From: Desulfomonile tiedjei DSM 6799
GTDB taxonomy: Bacteria; Desulfobacterota; Desulfomonilia; Desulfomonilales; Desulfomonilaceae
DNA length: 64,000 bases
Assembly (NCBI RefSeq): GCF_000266945.1
Contig: NC_018025.1
Location: 4,778,001-4,842,000, forward strand
Direction of reading: 5' to 3'
The position numbers and the translations under genes are program-made. Shown piece after piece: positions 25,285 through 33,959 of the stretch. The notes beneath the pieces are model-generated. The model worked only from the letters and a program-made list of their open reading frames with translations, was not told the DNA's origin and did no database searches. Position 1 is the first letter of the stretch. Each line of letters opens with the position of its first letter.

Positions 25285-26528
25285 GCAGGAACATGATGAT
25301 GTCCCAATCGTGCTGTCTCCGCGTTCCTGGCAGACGTGAATTCACCTGTTTCAATGGGGATAATGATCTTCAGAATGGTCGTGAGAATCAGGAGACCTAT
25401 TGCCCAAATTCCCATTGCCACCAGAAGTTCCAGTGTTGTCGGAACGTATTCCCAGACCTCGCCAAGCGGAGCCGGGATGAATCCGGGAATGATCAGTCCC
25501 ATTCCTTTCTCTATCCATATGCCGATTATGATCAGGACGCACCCGACATTCAGGGTGACGAAGTTCTTTCGTGTGGTTGGAATGAGGAAAATGAGAAATG
25601 CGATGACGTTGAATATCAGGGCCGTCCATATCCACGGGACCAAAACGCCTTTCCCGTGCAACCCGGCATAGAGATAGAGAAGCGGCGAAAGATGATGCGT
25701 ATTCGAATAGAGTTCCTTGTAAAATTCAGCCAGCAAGAGGAAGAGGTTGACGGCCATTGCAATGGAAATCATCTCTGCGATCTTGAACAGAGCTTCGTCT
25801 TTCACATGAAACCTCGTGTAATGCCTGACAATCTGATAGAGAATGATCACCAGTGCCGGACCGGAACAAAAAGCTGACGCAAGAAAACGGGGGGCGAGAA
25901 TGGAAGCGTTCCAGAAGGGTCTGGCTGCAAGGCCGTTATAGATGAATGCGGTGACCGTATGAATGCTCACGGCCCAGGGGATCGACAGCAAGATAAAAGG
26001 CCAGATGAACCGCATATTTACCGGGCGATTGTTGTACGCTTTCCACAGGATGTATCCGGGTATAAAAAGATTCAGGAACATGTACCCGTTCAGGACGACG
26101 ATGTCCCACCCAAGCAGCGACTTCGGAAGATTCAGGATTCCCAGGCCCGGCAGGAGATGCCAGATCCGATCCGGTCGGCCCAGGTCCGCGGTGACAAACA
26201 TCATACACATGGCAAGAGCACTGACAGCAAGCGCTTCTCCCACAATGACGATGTCCCGGATGGGGCCGAAATCGTACAGATAGGCGGGAATGATCAGGAG
26301 AACCGCCGCAGCGGCCACTCCAACGAGAAAGGTAAAATTGCCGATATAGAATCCCCACGAGACGTAACTCGTCATTCCCGTAATGATAAGGCCCTTTTCC
26401 AATTGCACCGTGTAAGCTGCTATCCCGATCCCCGCAAGAATCGTAAGGCCCAGCATCCAAATGTAGTACAACGGCGGGCCTGTGAAGAGCCGCTTTATTG
26501 CCGATACGATGAATCCGGATCTCGCCAT
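25281..26528 (-). CDS. NrfD/DsrP-family quinol-interacting membrane protein
   Basis: Polytopic inner-membrane protein of 415 residues with about ten hydrophobic helices, of the NrfD/PsrC/DsrP family that exchanges electrons between menaquinol and a partner ferredoxin. Features seen: GPPLYYIWMLGLTILAGIGI at the start, YVSWGFYIGNFTFLVGVAAAAVLL, MMFVTADLGRPDRIWHLLPG, and PWAVSIHTVTAFIYNGLAARPFWN. The last stretch and the length favour the ten-helix DsrP type over eight-helix NrfD. It sits 11 bases after the four-cluster ferredoxin, as in NrfCD, TtrBC and DsrOP pairs. I infer that it feeds electrons from the quinone pool into the cytochromes and NapA in place of NapC. Confidence 0.87.
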   Translation of the reverse strand: MARSGFIVSAIKRLFTGPPLYYIWMLGLTILAGIGIAAYTVQLEKGLIITGMTSYVSWGFYIGNFTFLVGVAAAAVLLIIPAYLYDFGPIRDIVIVGEALAVSALAMCMMFVTADLGRPDRIWHLLPGLGILNLPKSLLGWDIVVLNGYMFLNLFIPGYILWKAYNNRPVNMRFIWPFILLSIPWAVSIHTVTAFIYNGLAARPFWNASILAPRFLASAFCSGPALVIILYQIVRHYTRFHVKDEALFKIAEMISIAMAVNLFLLLAEFYKELYSNTHHLSPLLYLYAGLHGKGVLVPWIWTALIFNVIAFLIFLIPTTRKNFVTLNVGCVLIIIGIWIEKGMGLIIPGFIPAPLGEVWEYVPTTLELLVAMGIWAIGLLILTTILKIIIPIETGEFTSARNAETARLGHHHVPA

Positions 26529-26539
26529 TGGTCCCTCAT

Positions 26540-27487
26540 TTAGGAAAAGAAGTAGTAGAATTTGGGTTGTGTATTGAGATCCTCTTTCAGACGGAACACT
26601 CTTTTGGTCTGGATGATCCTGCTGATCTCGGAATCAGGATCGAGAAGATTGCCGAATTTTCGAGCACCCACCGGGCAGGCTTCGACACATTTGGGATACT
26701 GCCCCAGGCGTACGCGTTGAATGCAAAAGGTGCATTTTTCCACGACATTACGCATTCTCGGTCGGTTCCCGAGGTAATGGGTCTTCGTATTGACTTGTTC
26801 GGCAGGAATTACCGGATCGGCAAAATTGAACCACCTGCCCATGTAAGGACACGCTGCCATGCAGTACCGGCATCCGATGCACCAGTTGTAATCGACGACA
26901 ACAATGCCGTCGGGTTCTGTCCAAGTGGCTTGTACAGGGCAGACCTTGGTGCACGGGGCATTTGCGCAGTGCTGACATTGCACTGGCATGTAGTAATAAC
27001 CGGCCTCCGGCACTTCTTCGGGGTCGTAATAGATGGTGGATTCCTCGAGGTCCATGTTGCCGTCTTTGAACCTGAGAACCCGTATGTAATGCATTTGAGG
27101 ATTTCGAGTGTGATTGTTCTCGTCGACGCACGCGTACACGCATCGCCTGCAGCCGATACACCGTTGGATGTCCAACGCGTATCCGAACAAAGTTCCATCT
27201 ATGGGCGCTTCGGTTCCCACAACGAAATCCTTGCCATATTTGTTTTTGTACTCGGCCTTGAGGCGCTCGACTGTTTCTTGAATCTCTTTTTCGGTCATCC
27301 TCTTAAAATGGTTTTGAACAAATTCCTGCCACGAACATGAACTTACCGAAAGTAATCCCAGGATAGTAGCTGCGCCTTTAAGAAACGTGCGTCTATCGGG
27401 CTTCACGTCGTCACGGCTGTGTGAACCGAGTGATGCGGGTTTATCGACTTCTGCGACTGATTCAAGAGTTTGCTTCGGGTCGGGCAT
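26540..27487 (-). CDS. Periplasmic four-cluster ferredoxin subunit (NrfC/DsrO-like)
   Basis: 315 residues. An N-terminal twin-arginine signal DRRTFLKGAATILGLLSVSSC directs it to the periplasm, and the Cys at its end could be lipidated. Four [4Fe-4S] motifs follow: CIGCRRCVYAC, CQHCANAPCTKVCP, CIGCRYCMAACP and CTFCIQR...CVEACP. This is the NrfC/TtrB/DsrO arrangement. It is the partner of the adjoining NrfD/DsrP-type membrane protein, passing electrons between the quinol site and cytochromes. Intergenic gaps are only 11-14 bases on each side, so it is co-transcribed with its neighbours. Confidence 0.9.
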   Translation of the reverse strand: MPDPKQTLESVAEVDKPASLGSHSRDDVKPDRRTFLKGAATILGLLSVSSCSWQEFVQNHFKRMTEKEIQETVERLKAEYKNKYGKDFVVGTEAPIDGTLFGYALDIQRCIGCRRCVYACVDENNHTRNPQMHYIRVLRFKDGNMDLEESTIYYDPEEVPEAGYYYMPVQCQHCANAPCTKVCPVQATWTEPDGIVVVDYNWCIGCRYCMAACPYMGRWFNFADPVIPAEQVNTKTHYLGNRPRMRNVVEKCTFCIQRVRLGQYPKCVEACPVGARKFGNLLDPDSEISRIIQTKRVFRLKEDLNTQPKFYYFFS

Positions 27488-27500
27488 GGCTCTAAAACCT

Positions 27501-28097
27501 TCAGTGCTTGACCTGGATCTTCGGCGTCCAGGGTTTTGCGGGTGCAGGCATTGGCTCCAGAGGCTTGAACTTCGGTTGGTGCGGATTGTGACAGTTCACA
27601 CAGAGAAAATACTGCTTCTCTCCATTCCAGTTGCCGGTCCGCTTCCCGTGAATACCGTTTCGCCAGTCCCTGTATTTTGTCCCGTGGCATTTGCCGCAGA
27701 GTAAATATGATTGCTCGAATTCGATCGGTTTTCCATCGCTCAGCGGCAGGAGCACGTTCCGGTTATCCGGATGATGGCAATCCAGGCACCAGACGCGAAC
27801 CCCGCCATGAGCCAGACGGATGTTCCTGTGGACCAGCAGATCCTCCCGCCGGTTGAAGTTCACGGGAAAATCCTTTTCAGGTCCGTGACACGCCCTGCAA
27901 GGGGTAATGGTCTTGGGCAAAGGGGTGACCGGAACGGGGAACTCCTGGCCGGATTCAACTGCGGCAGTGTCTTCCGATTTTGCCTCATCGTCGAGCGTTA
28001 CCTGGGCCGGAATCACTCCGGGCACCAGGCACGCCACGGCTAAGGCTGAAGCCGCGACCAGGAGCACTGTTTTGAGTTTTGCGATAATTCCCTTCAT
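27501..28097 (-). CDS. Exported tetrahaem cytochrome c
   Basis: 198 residues, signal peptide (LLVAASALAVACLVPGVIPAQ), four CXXCH sites: CRACH, CLDCH (followed by another His), CGKCH and CVNCH. The C-terminal tail is Pro-rich (EPMPAPAKPWTPK). It resembles no named cytochrome that I can recall with confidence. Between the octahaem enzyme and the ferredoxin/quinol module it is the obvious electron shuttle. It follows the octahaem gene after 31 bases. Confidence 0.85.
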   Translation of the reverse strand: MKGIIAKLKTVLLVAASALAVACLVPGVIPAQVTLDDEAKSEDTAAVESGQEFPVPVTPLPKTITPCRACHGPEKDFPVNFNRREDLLVHRNIRLAHGGVRVWCLDCHHPDNRNVLLPLSDGKPIEFEQSYLLCGKCHGTKYRDWRNGIHGKRTGNWNGEKQYFLCVNCHNPHQPKFKPLEPMPAPAKPWTPKIQVKH

Positions 28098-28128
28098 GGA
28101 TTCGCTCTCTCCTGGTTGAGACCGGTTC

Positions 28129-29490
28129 TTACTTGGCCTCTTTTCCGCCGTACCGTTGCTGATAGAATTGCTCGAGTTTGTTGAGCTCGTCTTTACTCAT
28201 TCCTTCCTTGTACCATTTGTGTTGAGGATCGGAAAATACGAACTCATTCAGGATCGGAGCCGCTTGATCCTTGCCGCCCATGATTCTTTCCACTTCAGGG
28301 ATGAAATAGATGTAGAAGTGCTTGGCGACCTCATACATTCCGTGCCACCATGCGTAATCCGGGCCCATCATGGAAGCCCCGTGTCGTGCTCTTCGGCCTT
28401 CGTGGTGCCACAATTCATAGTAGGTCCAATCCAACTTGTCATCCATGTCGGCTTTTGTGAGCTTACCCATGTCCATGAGTTTCTGACGAATCTTGGTGGC
28501 AGGGATGGCAAACTTATTGTTGTAGAGCTCTACCAGGTCGTCGTATTGCGAATAGAATCCTTCGGTCGTGAAGTCCGAATGACACTGGCGGCAGACGTCT
28601 TTCATTTTCTCTCGGCGATCTTTCCAATGGGTGAGCTTCTTGGAAACAGCAGGTCTCAAAGTCCAGGAGATCCGTTCCCCTACATCATGGGTTTTTCCTT
28701 GATTGGGTGTTGCGCTGATATGGCAGGTGGCGCACGTTGCGGAATCCTGGTAATCCACACCCACAACCCATTCGTTATTGCCCATATTCATCTTGTCTCT
28801 GTGGGCCTGATACAGAATCCCATGTTTGGATTCGTTGTACACTTCGATCTGCGGATGGTCGGGGCCGAGATGACATTTGCCGCATGAATCGGGCCGCCTG
28901 GCCTGCTCTTTGGAAAAGGAATGTCTCGTATGGCATGCCGAGCAGCTACCCTTGCTTCCGTCGGGATTTATCCTGCCGATACCCGTATTGGGCCACGTGG
29001 AAGGATCGAGCTTGCCGTCTTTCAAGAGCTTGACATTAGATCCGTGACACTGACGACACCCCGTGGCAACTGCAGCCGGTCCACCCACTACGGTTCCGAG
29101 GTAATTATCGAGAGAGTTCAGGATGTCCGCGCCTTTTGCGTGGTGAGAACCCTGCTGTTGATCGAACTGATCTTTATGGCAGCGGGAGCAGTCCTTGGGG
29201 CTCACGATGGTCGCAATCCAGAATCCCCTGTGGTCATGTCCATCAGGATCTCCGGGGGTTTTATCGGTCTTTTTTTCCGCTCTGTGGCAGTCGTAGCAAT
29301 TCACTCCCGCCTGCCCCATTTTGCCCGAGCGCCACAGTTTGTGGAGGCCCGGTGACTTGAGTTCATGGCATTTGATACAGACCTGTCCTTCCGGCGATCC
29401 ATACAACTTCGGATCTACCTTGACCGCTGCGTAGGTCTGCCAGGAAGAGAGAAGAACCGACAATGCGACCAGTATGAGAACCTTTCTCAT
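28129..29490 (-). CDS. Octahaem cytochrome c of the hydroxylamine oxidoreductase (HAO) family
   Basis: 453 residues from ATG 29490, which has GGAG seven bases upstream (a nearby ATG at 29505 is less likely). Signal peptide ILVALSVLLSSWQTYAA; eight CXXCH motifs (CIKCH, CYDCH, CSRCH, CRQCH, CSACH, CGKCH, CATCH, CRQCH). HAO-family stretches: CGKCHLGPDHPQIEVYNESKHG, CATCHISATPNQGKTHDVGERISWTLRP and YELWHHEGRRARHGASMMGPDYAWWHG (each broken here by known spacing in the family). HAO proteins either oxidise hydroxylamine or, in the epsilonproteobacterial form, reduce nitrite to hydroxylamine. Whether the cross-linking Tyr of the oxidative form is present needs an alignment; GPDYAWWHG is the place to look. 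Next to nap genes I infer nitrite reduction. Confidence 0.86.
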   Translation of the reverse strand: MRKVLILVALSVLLSSWQTYAAVKVDPKLYGSPEGQVCIKCHELKSPGLHKLWRSGKMGQAGVNCYDCHRAEKKTDKTPGDPDGHDHRGFWIATIVSPKDCSRCHKDQFDQQQGSHHAKGADILNSLDNYLGTVVGGPAAVATGCRQCHGSNVKLLKDGKLDPSTWPNTGIGRINPDGSKGSCSACHTRHSFSKEQARRPDSCGKCHLGPDHPQIEVYNESKHGILYQAHRDKMNMGNNEWVVGVDYQDSATCATCHISATPNQGKTHDVGERISWTLRPAVSKKLTHWKDRREKMKDVCRQCHSDFTTEGFYSQYDDLVELYNNKFAIPATKIRQKLMDMGKLTKADMDDKLDWTYYELWHHEGRRARHGASMMGPDYAWWHGMYEVAKHFYIYFIPEVERIMGGKDQAAPILNEFVFSDPQHKWYKEGMSKDELNKLEQFYQQRYGGKEAK

Positions 29491-29634
29491 GTTTCCACTC
29501 CCCATATCAGTGAAATTACTCCTGAAAACATCGTTTTAAGCCGAATTCCGGTCGGATTAGTGATCCGAATGCCCGCAGTTTTCTAGCACCGCTCGGGTAA
29601 TTTTTCCGCTTAATCCAATTATGACATGCTCTCC

Positions 29635-29671
29635 TGTAAGAGCGGTGTAAAATGCTGTAAAGATCCTGTAA
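29635..29671 (-). promoter_or_regulatory. Four phased TGTAA repeats upstream of the HAO/nap operon
   Basis: TGTAA occurs at 29635-29639, 29646-29650, 29656-29660 and 29667-29671, start-to-start spacings of 11, 10 and 11 bases, that is one per helical turn. On the transcribed (minus) strand they read TTACA. They lie about 145-180 bases upstream of the octahaem start codon. This looks like an array of sites for a regulator that binds one face of the DNA. I could not identify a convincing -35/-10 or sigma-54 promoter in between. Confidence 0.45.
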
Positions 29672-30180
29672 AGTTGCTTCGGCCTTACGCGCTCGTCCGA
29701 GAGCCACCTGCAAATTCCAGCCTTCTAGAGTATAATTTACAATTGCCGATTCGCTTTTCTTTGCTTCTGGGAGGCTGGAGGCATCCTTTGCTGCGGACGA
29801 CGTAAGGCCGTCTAAGCACACAGCCGGGACACCCCAGCCTTTGCTATGTCATGTGCATAACTGCGAAATGGTACAATACCAATGTGCTTCATAAAGAGAA
29901 TATTGAAAAATCTGTTATTTGCCGGGACCGGATTTGCTCCCGCCGGTGGCGGGATTACTTCTTTGAACGCACATTCCCATGAAAGTCCCGAGCTACACAG
30001 CAAGGGTTTGAGGTTTTCTTATGTTCATGGTTGATCTCCATTCGAGAAAGCCGGCAAGTTTAAGAAGATTCCCATGCGTGGTCTCCGAAAGGAGCCGACA
30101 GTTTGTTGTGCCAGCCGGCGATTGGTCATGTTGGTATTCGAGCTCACGGCTTCAGTTTGCGTTTCGACTTTGATGCGCTT
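29672..30180. other. Region between the HAO/nap operon and the second IS110 transposase
   Basis: No convincing gene. A GC palindrome CTCCCGCCGGTGGCGGGA lies at 29938-29955. The last 150-180 bases may be the 3' non-coding end of the IS; in IS1111-type members of the family the guide RNA lies there. I could not locate the element's boundary. Confidence 0.4.
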
Positions 30181-31476
30181 CTAAGTGAATATAGGTGCTT
30201 GGGCTGTTGCTGCCGGTTGATCCAGGGGTACGAGTTCGTACCCAATGAGAGACGCTTGCCAGGTAAGGTATTTTATCTTGGCCTCTCGGTTTCTTTCGAG
30301 CAGGTAAGTCTCTCCGAGATCTTTGAAATGTACTCCGTATTTGAGTACATGGTAAATGGTTTTAAGGATTTTGTGGGCTACTGCGATTATGGCCTTTTTG
30401 GCCCCCAAGCGCGCTTTCAGGGCGTAATATTTGGCCCGGTAGTAGGATCCTCGTGCCTTGATTGCCGGCCAGGCTACTTCAACCATGATGGTTTTTAGGT
30501 GGTTCTTTTTGACAGGGCTCTTGCCACTGAATCGCTTGCCACCGCTTTGGTTGTTTCCGGGAGAGAGGCCACACCAGGAAGCGAGGGCATGGGCGGTGGG
30601 GAACTCAGTCAGGGTTGGGCCTATCTCGGCCAATATGGCATGGGAGGAAACCGCGCCTACACCGGGAATCTCTTCGAGCCGCCGGATCGCTTCCTGAGCG
30701 TCTCTCATTACTTCCTTGATACGGGATTCAAGGATAGAGATTTGGGTCTCTAGGTTTTCGATCGTGTTGAGCAAAAGAGACAACAGGAACCGGTGATGGG
30801 CCTCGAAGAAGCCTTGGACAGAGCGATGGAGCTCCGCTGCCTTGTCTTGCAGCGATCCTCTCAGACAATTTTCAACCTCGGAAATCGTAGGGGAATTGTT
30901 GCCTGAGATTAAGAGTTTCATGAGGTTGCGGCCCGTTGCGCCGAACAGGTCGGATACCACGGAATCGATTTTAATGTTTGACTGTTGAAAGAGCTTGTGA
31001 ACGCGGCGTTGGAAATCCCCGAGGTCTTCTTTGTAGTTTCTTCTCATTCGGGTCAAATCACGCCACTGTCTTTGATGTTTCGGAGGAATAAAGGCGGCCT
31101 TGAGCAGGCCGTGACGCAAGAGTCCGGCTAGCCATCTGCTGTCGCTGATGTCGGTCTTATGGCCTGGAACATTTCTCATGTGTCGGGCATTCACCAAGAT
31201 AACCTTGACGGAATCTTCAAGGACGTTATGAACAGGAGTCCAATATGGTCCTGTACTCTCCATCGCAATTACAGGACACTCTCGTTCCAGGAGCCATTCC
31301 TTGAGTTTGATAAGGTCATCTGTGAATGTTTGGAACTCACGCATTTCGGATTGCTCTGTACCGGAACTGTCTGAATACAACAGACACGCTGACACGGAAT
31401 TTTTGTGGACGTCCAATCCGCACGATATCTCGTGCACGACTGATATGGTAGTGTTATTCTGGTTTCTTGAGGGCAT
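30181..31476 (-). CDS. IS110-family transposase, second type
   Basis: 431 residues from ATG 31476, chosen because AGGAGG lies seven bases upstream (the frame opens at 31506). The N-terminal DEDD domain shows SCGLDVHKNSV, VIAMESTGPYW and KTDISDSRWLAGLLRHG. The C-terminal Transposase_20 domain shows IPGVGAVSSHAILAEIG and SPGNNQSGGKRFSGKS, with the likely catalytic Ser in NNQSGG. It is only distantly related to the other IS110 element in the window (316 residues). I cannot define the ends of the IS, as no second copy is in the window. No frameshift is visible. Confidence 0.93.
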   Translation of the reverse strand: MPSRNQNNTTISVVHEISCGLDVHKNSVSACLLYSDSSGTEQSEMREFQTFTDDLIKLKEWLLERECPVIAMESTGPYWTPVHNVLEDSVKVILVNARHMRNVPGHKTDISDSRWLAGLLRHGLLKAAFIPPKHQRQWRDLTRMRRNYKEDLGDFQRRVHKLFQQSNIKIDSVVSDLFGATGRNLMKLLISGNNSPTISEVENCLRGSLQDKAAELHRSVQGFFEAHHRFLLSLLLNTIENLETQISILESRIKEVMRDAQEAIRRLEEIPGVGAVSSHAILAEIGPTLTEFPTAHALASWCGLSPGNNQSGGKRFSGKSPVKKNHLKTIMVEVAWPAIKARGSYYRAKYYALKARLGAKKAIIAVAHKILKTIYHVLKYGVHFKDLGETYLLERNREAKIKYLTWQASLIGYELVPLDQPAATAQAPIFT

Positions 31477-31616
31477 GACACGCCTCCTAGTGTTGTTTGA
31501 TTTCATCTCATACTAGGCAGGTAGCCATGCTCTCATCTCAGTTCAAGGGACTTTCATCCTTCGTTGTGGCGCTCTTCGCCATGGGAGTTGGTACAAAACA
31601 CTGCCGGAGGGCTCAC

Positions 31617-31760
31617 ATGGATGTTGCCGCATCCGCAGCGGTATTGGTTCTCATAGTTACAAGCCTGGTGATTGTAATTGCCATTCTCATTGGAACCCTC
31701 GCTTTTCAGCTCGTACAATTGAGCAATATGGCGAGGCTTCAAAAGAACAAAAAGGAATAA
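31617..31760 (+). CDS. Small single-span membrane protein, 47 residues
   Basis: ATG 31617 is preceded by GGAGG with six bases of spacing, a better start than the longer frame from 31497. The product has a single strongly hydrophobic segment (residues 6-33, LVLIVTSLVIVIAILIGTLAF) and a basic tail ending LQKNKKE. I do not recognise it. It could be a toxin-like or regulatory membrane peptide, or a remnant; function unknown. Confidence 0.5.
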   Translation: MDVAASAAVLVLIVTSLVIVIAILIGTLAFQLVQLSNMARLQKNKKE

Positions 31761-31923
31761 ATTCAAACTAACCAACGCTCTAGTTGTTCAGAATTACTAA
31801 TGAGAATAACAGGTGTTAGAAACCAAATCCAGAAGAAAGATCAGTGTGCGTAATCGTTCTGTTACAAACGGGCACTAGAGATTCTGCGCTTGGAAGGGCT
31901 GCCCAATAGTAGCCACGGGTGTC
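31761..31923. other. Short gene-free spacer
   Basis: Ends with GGGCTGCCCAATAGTAGCCACGG (31895-31917), the beginning of a family-2 repeat as at 14342, here cut short by the element that starts at 31924. Confidence 0.5.
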
Positions 31924-32312
31924 AGAGACTGTCTCAAAACTGTGCTGACACTCAGAATCGTGCCACGCTGACCACCCGGGGCTGAAGCCCCGGGCTATTT
32001 TCTGCCGCCCCTTCGCGGCTCAGGAAGCTGACGTCCCAGAGGGACGCAGGATAATAGCCTGGTAATTCATTGCCGGGAAGAAAGAAGTCGTGCCACGATT
32101 TAGGATAAATTTCGACTTTTGAGACATTCTCGTCAACCCGTGGATAGCTGAGGATGCGATGACCAACGGGAATCGCATCTGTCGAGGTCTTTCGCGACCG
32201 ATACGGTTCGTTTCGCTCACCACATGCTACGTGAGCTACAATCCCGCCGGGAAGATGATGGGAAATTCGTGGCACAATCTGGGATAACTTTCAACTTTTT
32301 GAGACAGTTTCT
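31924..32312. repeat. Composite inverted-repeat element of about 390 bp
   Basis: The left end GAGACTGTCTCAAAA...CAGAATCGTGCCACG is mirrored at the right end by CGTGGCACAATCTGGG...TTTTTGAGACAGTTTC. A third copy of the same motif (CGTGCCACGATTTAGG...CTTTTGAGAC) lies inside at 32091-32130. Between them are strong GC hairpins: CCCGGGGCTGAAGCCCCGGG (31976-31995), GCCGCCCCTTCGCGGC and GACGTCCCAGAGGGACG. It has no coding frame, so it looks like a small non-autonomous element, inserted into a family-2 repeat on the left. Confidence 0.6.
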
Positions 32313-32375
32313 TCCTGCCGGTCCATTCTACCGATATCAGGTGACGAATCCCTCCGTTTTCTTGGGATCGATCCG

Positions 32376-32729
32376 TCAAAGGCCTCGTCGTTGTAGAGTC
32401 CGCATACGATTCAAATTAGTGTTCATGTCCCTGATAGAGTTGTCGAGACCGCGCATATTACTCTGGAAACGTCGTTCGTAGGTTTCTATGCGTCTCTGAG
32501 TCGGACCGGTCGCGGAAAAACCGGAATAGAGCGGTGCTTTCTTCCCGGCGATGAAGTCGGGATTATCAATGAGAGACGCAGTCTCGGATTTGGCTGATTG
32601 GCTGGTTTCTCCCACGATCGTTTTTTCGGCACGATAATCGGCAACTGCCGGGGACACTTGCATCTCACCCATGACAATATGTGGAAACGCAAGAGAGAGC
32701 ACAATTAGGAGCATAATTATACGAAACAT
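32376..32729 (-). CDS. Small exported protein, unknown
   Basis: 117 residues, signal peptide MFRIIMLLIVLSLAFPHIVMG, then a polar stretch and an Arg/Asn-rich C-terminal helix (RRIETYERRFQSNMRGLDNSIRDMN, an amphipathic or coiled-coil type pattern, quoted here only in part). GAGGG lies at good distance before the ATG. I do not recognise the family. It is followed on the same strand by nothing close; the gene to its right (32836-33699) reads the same way. Confidence 0.6.
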   Translation of the reverse strand: MFRIIMLLIVLSLAFPHIVMGEMQVSPAVADYRAEKTIVGETSQSAKSETASLIDNPDFIAGKKAPLYSGFSATGPTQRRIETYERRFQSNMRGLDNSIRDMNTNLNRMRTLQRRGL

Positions 32730-32835
32730 ATCGGCCCTCTTTCATCGGGATGACCGGATAAAACTCACTCTTGAATATAAGACAAGGACCTGGCTCTATC
32801 AACATCATGCAAGCGTTTGGACAGCCGTTTTCCTG

Positions 32836-33699
32836 TCAATCGTGAGGTAGAAAGTCCACCCGCAGCGCAGTATTGTTGATAAATCTACGAAGGGAAAATC
32901 CGGTTTCCACCTCTTCCAAAGTTACTGACAGCCCCACTGCTTCAAGTTCCTGATGAATGAGCCGAGGAGCGTGCCTGAAGTTCATGCGCTGAATCACCTG
33001 ATGTATCGTTGCAACCGATGCGTTCCCGGGAGGTGGGACTACCATTTCGCGATTCGTGTCTATGCACTTGAAGCTGAGAACCACATCGTAATGACCTAAT
33101 CGTGTGGATATGCGTACTCTCTTGTCAGAACCTTCCTTTTTAGCGTCAGGGACCGCATAACGCCTGAAAAGACTCTCCGTCAAGTTCTGTTGACACAGAT
33201 ACAATGCGGAACTCAGATCGTACACGTCCAAGGGGCGGTTCTCGAGACTTTCAATACGGCTTGTTCCCCGTTTTGGCTTCGCGAGCTTTGGAATAGACTC
33301 ATTGCGATTGACGATCAGATCCACAATGATATTGCCCATGGAACAGGAAAGGCAGATAGGATTTTCGCCTCCATCCAGTCCTTGCTGCCGTATTTTCCGC
33401 AGAATCAGATCGTGATGGTGCGATGCAGTGATACGCTGGATCACCTGCTGCATAAAGAAAGGATTCGTGTTGAACTTCTCAGAAAGAATTATCCGCTGCA
33501 TCTTTTGGATGTGCAGTTCGAGGAAGTAATTCTCTGCCTGGTAATACATGCTCACTGCTTCGCTGGAATTATCTTCGGGCTGGTACTTGCGCCAGATTTC
33601 CTTCCAGTTGTACTCTTTCATCAATCCGAGAACCAAAATGAGATCATATCCGTCGATATTTCTTTCTTCGCTGATACAAATCGGGCAGGGTAAATTCAT
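32836..33699 (-). CDS. Hypothetical protein with N-terminal CPIC zinc-type motif
   Basis: 287 residues, AAGGA before the ATG. The N-terminus MNLPCPICISEERN has a CXXC pair and ENPICLSCSMGN a second one (about residue 115), which could bind one metal ion or may each be independent. No signal peptide or membrane segment. The middle contains many Gln/His/Ile residues and no catalytic motif that I know. Not recognised. It is separated from 32376-32729 by about 100 bases on the same strand. Confidence 0.6.
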   Translation of the reverse strand: MNLPCPICISEERNIDGYDLILVLGLMKEYNWKEIWRKYQPEDNSSEAVSMYYQAENYFLELHIQKMQRIILSEKFNTNPFFMQQVIQRITASHHHDLILRKIRQQGLDGGENPICLSCSMGNIIVDLIVNRNESIPKLAKPKRGTSRIESLENRPLDVYDLSSALYLCQQNLTESLFRRYAVPDAKKEGSDKRVRISTRLGHYDVVLSFKCIDTNREMVVPPPGNASVATIHQVIQRMNFRHAPRLIHQELEAVGLSVTLEEVETGFSLRRFINNTALRVDFLPHD

Positions 33700-33959
33700 C
33701 GCGGTCGTTTCCTTTGCGCCATAAAAAATTACAAATCACGCGGCAGGGCCGTTTTCGTTCCCAGGACGAAAAAATCCGGATACTTTCTAAAGCGCAAATT
33801 ATAGGGGTTTCTTGGGTGCGCTCCAAATACTCTGGATCTTTCGGAAAGAATAATACTGATAAACTTGGACAGGAATGTCAATGACTCGTGACCCCGAAGG
33901 GTTCGTAGGAGTAGACGAGACGAGACGCCTCCGCAAAAAAGGTTCGATCGATATTCGTT

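Noticed and set aside
28156-28887. 243-codon plus-strand frame opposite the octahaem cytochrome
   Set aside because: Antisense shadow of a gene with eight haem motifs; no independent evidence.
29506-29634. Sigma-54 promoter for the HAO/nap operon
   Set aside because: The only GG...GC candidate on the minus strand has a 12-base gap in place of 10.
29516-29821. 101-codon minus-strand frame upstream of the octahaem gene
   Set aside because: It runs through the phased TGTAA array, lacks a ribosome site, and has no recognisable features.
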